Positions 7,150 through 9,775 of a stretch of 9,775 nucleotides of DNA are shown here, in pieces; position 1 is the first letter of the stretch, and the number at the start of each line of letters is the position of its first letter. Origin of the DNA: an uncultured Planctomycetaceae bacterium (lineage in GTDB: Bacteria; Planctomycetota; Planctomycetia; Pirellulales; Thermoguttaceae). The translations under genes were made by a program, and so were the position numbers. The notes beneath the pieces were generated by a model, which was not told the DNA's origin, ran no database searches, and saw only the letters and a program-made list of their open reading frames with translations. Location of the stretch: contig CAMZHY010000099.1 in the NCBI GenBank assembly GCA_947307005.1, positions 1 to 9,775 of the forward strand, read 5' to 3'.

Positions 7150-7323
7150 GAAAATCGCGCCATCCAAGAAGCGCCGACGTCAACAGGTGTTGTCGCGCGC
7201 TGCGACGTTACAATTCGCGAACAATACCGTCAGATCGTATCGCAGCGCCAAAACGACGCGGCGACGAGCAAGCTAACAACCTAACTTTTATATACGCCGC
7301 GTTTTATCCTTGAAAATGAGCTT

Positions 7324-7349
7324 AACGGCGTTCGACGCCGTTCTTGTTT
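7324..7349 (+). terminator. Hairpin terminator after tri-domain gene B
   Basis: AACGGCGT (7324-7331) and ACGCCGTT (7335-7342) form a perfect 8-bp stem with a TCG loop, followed by CTTGTTTA. It separates the tri-domain gene B unit from the radical SAM gene, whose start lies 43 bases downstream. The T-tract is interrupted by one G, so efficiency may be partial. Confidence 0.65.
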
Positions 7350-7391
7350 AGCAAGCGACCTACGACTTTTAAAGGGCTTTAAGATCAACTC

Positions 7392-8663
7392 ATGGAACGA
7401 TATGTCATTTTTGTTACGACGTCGTATGCGATAAGAATTTTAACGTCATTTCGGCAGTGGCGAGAAAAAACGGCCTTTATCGTCGCCCCCAACCATTCTA
7501 ACGAACCGGTTTTTAATGGAGTCGACGTCTATAAGCCCGACGATCTGACGCCTGAAATGCTCGGCGATTTTCCAATCGCCCTTTTCGACGACGCCGAGAC
7601 GCCAATCTTCCAACTTTTCAGCCAAAGTAAATCGCGCGTCATTACCCGAAGACAGTGGGTAATAGAGATGCTGGAAGATCCGTCGGTACAGCTTTCTCCA
7701 GACAATGCGCGCCTTGATATCTGCACGCGCTGTCAGTTGAATTGTAAGTCGTGTTACATGAGGGTCGACAAAAGCGAGACGACGGGGATCGGGCATGTGA
7801 CGCCTTCGCAGTTCGAAGCTTTTCTAGACCGGAATCCAAACGTTCGGAGAATAGAGATTTCAAACAGCGGGGAACCGTTTCTTCACCCGCAAATCCATGA
7901 AATCCTCGAGTTAGCTCATCAACACGGCGTATCCCTGAAATGCACCTACGGCGCTAACTTCAATCATGTTACGGATCAGGCGCTTGAAGATCTTGTAAAC
8001 TACAATTTTGAAGCCATATATATTGCTCTTGACGGCGCAAGACAAGAAACTTACTCGATTTATCGCAGAAACGGAAATTTCGATAGAGTCATCGCTAACA
8101 TTCGGAAACTTAACGAAATCAAAAAGCGGAAAAACTCCGATCTACCGAAACTAACGTGGCAGTTTGTCGTCATGAGCCATAATTACGACGACGTCCCCCG
8201 CGCAAAAGAAATAGCGAAAGAACTTGGAATGTCCATCTCGTTCAGAGAGACTTGGGATCCGGAGGAGAGAAGCAAACTTGAAAAGAAGCTCTCCGAAAGA
8301 AAAATTGAGCGGTGTAAAAACGACGAATCTGAAAACGCCCAAATCGTTGTAAACAACAAGAATACGTTTATTTTTTGGTGCAGAGACCTATTGTTGTATC
8401 CTCAGATTAACTGGGACGGACGGTTGCTCGGGTGTTGCCAGACCTATCGAAGCGACTGGGGAATGAATGTTTTTGACATGGGGCTTACGGAAGCGCTCAA
8501 TAGCGACGTATACAGAGGAACTCTCCTCGCGCTGCTGAAAGCGTCCCCAGTCACCTATCGTCAGACGCCTTGTTACGCCTGCGAACATAGGCCAAAGACC
8601 GTTGAAGAGGCGGAAAGCCTTGTGGCTCAGTACGTTCCCCATGCTCAAAATGATTTGAAATAA
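7392..8663 (+). CDS. Radical SAM/SPASM protein
   Basis: The product has 423 residues. C114, C118 and C121 form the CX3CX2C motif (CQLNCKSCY) that binds the radical SAM [4Fe-4S] cluster. NSGEP (158-162) is the GGE-like SAM-binding motif and IALDGA (211-216) a later strand of the barrel. WCRDLL (C330), GCCQTY (C348, C349) and CYACEHRP (C394, C397) are typical of a C-terminal SPASM-type auxiliary cluster region. Residues 1-105 form an extra N-terminal region with a Rossmann-like start (YVIFVTTSYAIRIL) of unknown role. Such proteins oxidise or rearrange peptides, proteins or sugar-related substrates. No precursor peptide is visible beside it, and the neighbours point to polysaccharide modification. 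AAAGGG (7371-7376) is rather far from the ATG, so initiation may be weak. The fold call is firm; the substrate is unknown. Confidence 0.88.
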   Translation: MERYVIFVTTSYAIRILTSFRQWREKTAFIVAPNHSNEPVFNGVDVYKPDDLTPEMLGDFPIALFDDAETPIFQLFSQSKSRVITRRQWVIEMLEDPSVQLSPDNARLDICTRCQLNCKSCYMRVDKSETTGIGHVTPSQFEAFLDRNPNVRRIEISNSGEPFLHPQIHEILELAHQHGVSLKCTYGANFNHVTDQALEDLVNYNFEAIYIALDGARQETYSIYRRNGNFDRVIANIRKLNEIKKRKNSDLPKLTWQFVVMSHNYDDVPRAKEIAKELGMSISFRETWDPEERSKLEKKLSERKIERCKNDESENAQIVVNNKNTFIFWCRDLLLYPQINWDGRLLGCCQTYRSDWGMNVFDMGLTEALNSDVYRGTLLALLKASPVTYRQTPCYACEHRPKTVEEAESLVAQYVPHAQNDLK

Positions 8664-8695
8664 CTTCGCGCGACAAACATGTCGTCTATGTTAAA

Positions 8696-8722
8696 TTGAA
8701 TCGTCGACTTATGATATATAAA
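8696..8722 (+). promoter_or_regulatory. Weak promoter candidate before the acetyltransferase gene
   Basis: TTGAAT (8696-8701) and TATAAA (8717-8722) are spaced by 15 bases, shorter than the usual 17. The surrounding TTATGATATATAAAC is the most AT-rich segment between the radical SAM gene and the acetyltransferase gene. Low confidence. Confidence 0.2.
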
Positions 8723-8835
8723 CAATTCGCGCGTTTCCGAACGACCGAAGGCGATTGACTTTGACGTCTTCCGCTTGACCTTAGACGACAAAAACGGTCT
8801 CGTCGACCGGAGTCTGTCAAACAGCGCAAGGGCTT

Positions 8836-8874
8836 CTATGATTTTGGGAATTTGCGAAACGGCGTAAATCATAG
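8836..8874. repeat. Perfect 9-bp inverted repeat upstream of the acetyltransferase gene
   Basis: CTATGATTT (8836-8844) and AAATCATAG (8866-8874) are exact reverse complements with a 21-base loop. No T-run follows on either strand, so a terminator is unlikely. It lies 75 bases before the ATG at 8950 and could be an operator-like site, a leader hairpin or a relic of an element end. Confidence 0.4.
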
Positions 8875-8949
8875 CGGCTTAAAATCGCGAATAAAAACGA
8901 TTTCTCGCCGTCTTTGTCGCGACAAAGTTTGCAAATCCGAGAACGCCAA

Positions 8950-9597
8950 ATGAATAATAGGAAAGACGGAAAAACGCCCGATCCAAACGCGGTTCATCCG
9001 ATCGCGGGATACGACAAAGAAATCTACGTCAAGCCGACGGTCAAAAATCCGAATATCATCGTCGGCGACTTTACCTATATCGCCGATTCGGACTTTGAAA
9101 GCCATGTGACGCATCTTTACCCTTGGAACAACGACAAACTGATTATCGGCAAGTTCTGTCAGATCGCCGCGGGCGTGGAATTCATGATGAACGGCGCCAA
9201 CCATCAGATGAACGCGGCGACGACGTTCCCGTTCTATACGCTGGAAGGATGGAACATGGCGCCGCCGAAGCCGTCTGATCTTCCGCTCAAGGGAGACGTC
9301 GTAATCGGCAACGACGTCTGGATCGGGCAGAACGCGGTCGTCCTCCCAGGCGCGCATATTGGCGACGGCGCGATTATCGGCGCCAACAGCGTCGTCGGAG
9401 GCGAGGTCGAGCCTTATACAATCGTCGTCGGCAATCCGGCGAGAGTTCTGCGCAAACGATTCGACGACGAGTTGATCGCTCTGCTACTCCAATTTCGATG
9501 GTGGGACAAAAGCGTCGAAGAAATCGACGCCCTGATCCCCGTCTTGACCTGCGGCGACCTCGAAAAGGTTAAGAAAGAGATTAAAGCAATGCTATAA
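8950..9597 (+). CDS. Vat-type hexapeptide-repeat O-acetyltransferase
   Basis: The product has 215 residues, near the length of Vat(D) (209). It uses acetyl-CoA to acetylate a hydroxyl group. Hexapeptide-repeat strands of the left-handed beta-helix are visible (IIVGDFTYI, LIIGKFCQI, VVIGNDVWI, HIGDGAIIGANSVV). NGANH (81-85) carries the catalytic-type His, and GNPARVLRKRF (161-171) is the typical end of the helix domain. The C-terminal helical WWDKS-type segment also matches the family. The ATG at 8950 is preferred; a TTG at 8914 in the same frame would add 12 residues without a better ribosome binding site, and the family begins near the chosen Met. Vat and CatB relatives include streptogramin and chloramphenicol resistance enzymes, but many members act on polysaccharide, which fits this locus better. 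A decayed relative lies at 4208-4420. Confidence 0.88.
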   Translation: MNNRKDGKTPDPNAVHPIAGYDKEIYVKPTVKNPNIIVGDFTYIADSDFESHVTHLYPWNNDKLIIGKFCQIAAGVEFMMNGANHQMNAATTFPFYTLEGWNMAPPKPSDLPLKGDVVIGNDVWIGQNAVVLPGAHIGDGAIIGANSVVGGEVEPYTIVVGNPARVLRKRFDDELIALLLQFRWWDKSVEEIDALIPVLTCGDLEKVKKEIKAML

Positions 9598-9616
9598 CGC
9601 GTCTTACGCGTCTTTT
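9597..9616 (+). terminator. Intrinsic terminator after the acetyltransferase gene
   Basis: ACGCGT (9597-9602) and ACGCGT (9606-9611) form a 6-bp stem with a CTT loop, overlapping the last base of the stop codon and followed by CTTTTCCTCTTTT. It ends plus-strand transcription before the convergent minus-strand gene. Confidence 0.65.
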
Positions 9617-9644
9617 CCTCTTTTGACTTAGCGCCTCGCGGCGT

Positions 9645-9775
9645 CTATTTCTCCGCCTTGATCCCCAGCAGCGCCCACCGCAAAAACGGCGTCCGCGAAA
9701 CGATCGCGTTGAGCCCGTAGCCGACGGCGAATCCCGCCGCGCCGGTAAGGAGGTAAACGAGAATGACGGGAAGAT
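9645..9775 (-). CDS. C-terminal end of a membrane protein (partial), perhaps an acyltransferase-3 type
   Basis: On the minus strand the frame is open from the window edge to the TAG (9645-9647), giving 42 codons. They encode a hydrophobic segment (VILVYLLTGAAGFAVGYGL) followed by a short basic tail (SRTPFLRWALLGIK). A last membrane helix followed by a motif like SRTPFLRWLLG is common at the end of acyltransferase family 3 membrane proteins, which would fit a polysaccharide locus, but the fragment is too short to be sure. It is convergent with the acetyltransferase gene, 47 bases apart. The rest of the gene lies beyond the window. Confidence 0.6.
   Translation of the reverse strand, partial: LPVILVYLLTGAAGFAVGYGLNAIVSRTPFLRWALLGIKAEK

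Noticed and set aside
7316..7351. Short 11-codon open frame just before the radical SAM gene, as a possible precursor peptide
   Set aside because: It coincides with the terminator hairpin at 7324-7349 and has no leader or core features.
8645..8872. Minus-strand 75-codon open frame between the radical SAM and acetyltransferase genes
   Set aside because: It has an ATG but no ribosome binding site and no family I can name; it lacks Cys and Gly features of a radical SAM precursor peptide and is on the opposite strand. It could be a relic, but I cannot support it.
8950..9597. Streptogramin or chloramphenicol resistance gene
   Set aside because: The enzyme belongs to the Vat/CatB-related superfamily, but its setting among polysaccharide genes and a decayed paralogue argue for a housekeeping or surface-modification role; resistance cannot be claimed from sequence.
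1..9775. CRISPR array, tRNA or rRNA genes
   Set aside because: No regularly spaced repeats and no recognisable tRNA cloverleaf or rRNA sequence was seen by eye.

Overview
The window looks like part of a cell-surface polysaccharide locus in a bacterium with moderate-to-high GC. It carries a GT61-type glycosyltransferase, two paralogous multi-domain proteins with a citrate-lyase-ligase-like nucleotidyltransferase domain, a radical SAM/SPASM protein, a Vat-type hexapeptide-repeat acetyltransferase, and the C-terminal end of a membrane protein. GTG and ATG starts, short purine-rich ribosome binding sites and intrinsic terminators are all visible. A transposase remnant resembles DDE transposases that I recall from Planctomycetota and related phyla. 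That hint is weak and I would not assign a taxon on it.

Layout. 1-57: tail of an unknown gene, followed by two terminator hairpins in tandem (100-184). 241-1548: GT61-like glycosyltransferase with an N-terminal Rossmann-like domain. 1549-2055: no gene seen. 2056-4122: intact tri-domain protein A, ended by a hairpin plus T-run (4155-4208). 4208-4420: remnant of a Vat-type acetyltransferase, joined tail to tail to a minus-strand transposase remnant (4421-4740). 4741-5078: non-coding, with a G/T-skewed stretch. 5079-7149: tri-domain protein B, split by a frameshift at about 6594-6600, followed by a hairpin terminator (7324-7349). 7392-8663: radical SAM/SPASM protein. 8950-9597: intact Vat-type acetyltransferase, related to the 4208-4420 remnant, with its own terminator. 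9645-9775: minus-strand end of a membrane protein, convergent with the acetyltransferase.

How it may work (inference). The nucleotidyltransferase-domain proteins would activate a small acid or alcohol as a nucleotide derivative, the radical SAM enzyme would modify a building block, the acetyltransferase would cap it, and the GT61 enzyme would transfer a sugar. The locus appears to have undergone block duplication of a tri-domain gene plus acetyltransferase unit. Decay is reciprocal: copy A keeps the tri-domain gene and lost the acetyltransferase, while copy B keeps the acetyltransferase and has a frameshifted tri-domain gene. The tri-domain family, with a CBS-like pair, an undefined region, an SGNH-like region and a CitC-like domain, is the least described element here.
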